From Verrucolacustris sp044348085 (GTDB lineage: Bacteria; Verrucomicrobiota; Verrucomicrobiia; Methylacidiphilales; Verrucolacustridaceae): a stretch of DNA of 29,129 bases. The notes beneath the pieces were generated by a model, which ran no database searches, had not been told where the DNA came from, and saw only the letters and a program-made list of their open reading frames with translations. The position numbers and the translations under genes are program-made. Positions 29,068 to 29,129 of this stretch are shown in pieces. Each line of letters starts with the position of its first letter. The first letter of the stretch is position 1. The stretch covers positions 1-29,129 of the forward strand of contig JBIKTM010000067.1 of assembly GCA_044348085.1 (NCBI GenBank), written 5' to 3'.

Positions 29068-29074
29068 TCCTTAT

Positions 29075-29129
29075 ATGGATCCGCTTACTTATCGACAGCT
29101 CGAGAGGTTATTCAAAGGGGTGGCCAACC
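29075..29129 (+). CDS. ArsR-type winged-helix regulator 2, cut by window end
   Basis: Only 18 codons are visible: MDPLTYRQLERLFKGVAN. It aligns with MGDSQIHQLATIFKGAGN at the start of the regulator at 28388. The upstream promoter also matches, so this is very likely a paralogue rather than a chance frame. Confidence 0.65.
   Translation, partial: MDPLTYRQLERLFKGVAN

Noticed and set aside
1..29129. tRNA or rRNA genes
   Set aside because: I saw no cloverleaf with a GTTCGANNC-type loop and CCA-proximal stem, and no rRNA-like conserved words.

Overview
The window looks like a stretch of a Gram-negative bacterial chromosome. It carries a truncated outer-membrane beta-barrel porin, several signal-peptide proteins and a plain bacterial gene layout. 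The porin type, dispersed palindromic repeats and likely ECF-type promoters would suit a PVC/Omnitrophota/Verrucomicrobia-like lineage, but that placement is a low-confidence guess. I saw no rRNA, tRNA, CRISPR array or intact transposase.

Left part (1-4.7 kb): the 5' end of a porin gene; a GluR0-like ionotropic receptor whose pore loop lacks the K+ filter; a UbiC-like chorismate lyase gene broken by a single-base frameshift; and a CPA2-type cation/proton antiporter. Middle part (4.8-13.9 kb) is visibly richer in G+C. It holds a PaaK-like adenylate-forming ligase, a small exported protein, a sulfotransferase, and a tight minus-strand operon: FMO-type monooxygenase, FrhB/Fe-S protein fused to an EPSP synthase, short-chain dehydrogenase, and a phosphosugar isomerase homologue that appears to have lost its catalytic Glu. 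Together these look like a small biosynthetic cluster fed from the shikimate/chorismate branch, with a product that may be sulfated. No specific product can be named.

Right part (13.9-29.1 kb) is accessory DNA. It has an ORF6N-domain regulator, a YbjN-like protein, members of a secreted repeat-protein family, two HicAB modules lying tail to tail in opposite gene orders, and a seven-gene minus-strand defence operon. That operon is HsdR, HsdM, HsdS, a HEPN-motif protein, a GIY-YIG nuclease with a C-terminal SPSAAA domain, a small unknown protein, and an HNH nuclease with an EVE/PUA-like N-terminus. Beyond it lie a chain of overlapping microprotein ORFs, a ParE-type toxin/antitoxin pair, two near-identical secreted repeat genes, a 58-residue ORF, and two paralogous ArsR-type regulators, the second cut by the window end.

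Three patterns cut across the accessory part. First, four genes or operons share the promoter-like motif GAA(C/T)CC-N16-GTTTAA with invariant spacing, and three of them start 6-7 nt after it, as in leaderless mRNAs. Second, 28-bp elements with 11-6-11 symmetry (arms ATTTCGACATT / AATGTCGAAAT) sit just upstream of several genes, with two longer ~106-bp versions. They have the geometry of Xer/dif sites but could equally be operators or MITE-like repeats. Third, a REP-like family (CCCTCCGAAGCTC...GAGCGAAGGAGGGCC) occurs seven times, twice inside the 5' coding region of a secreted protein.
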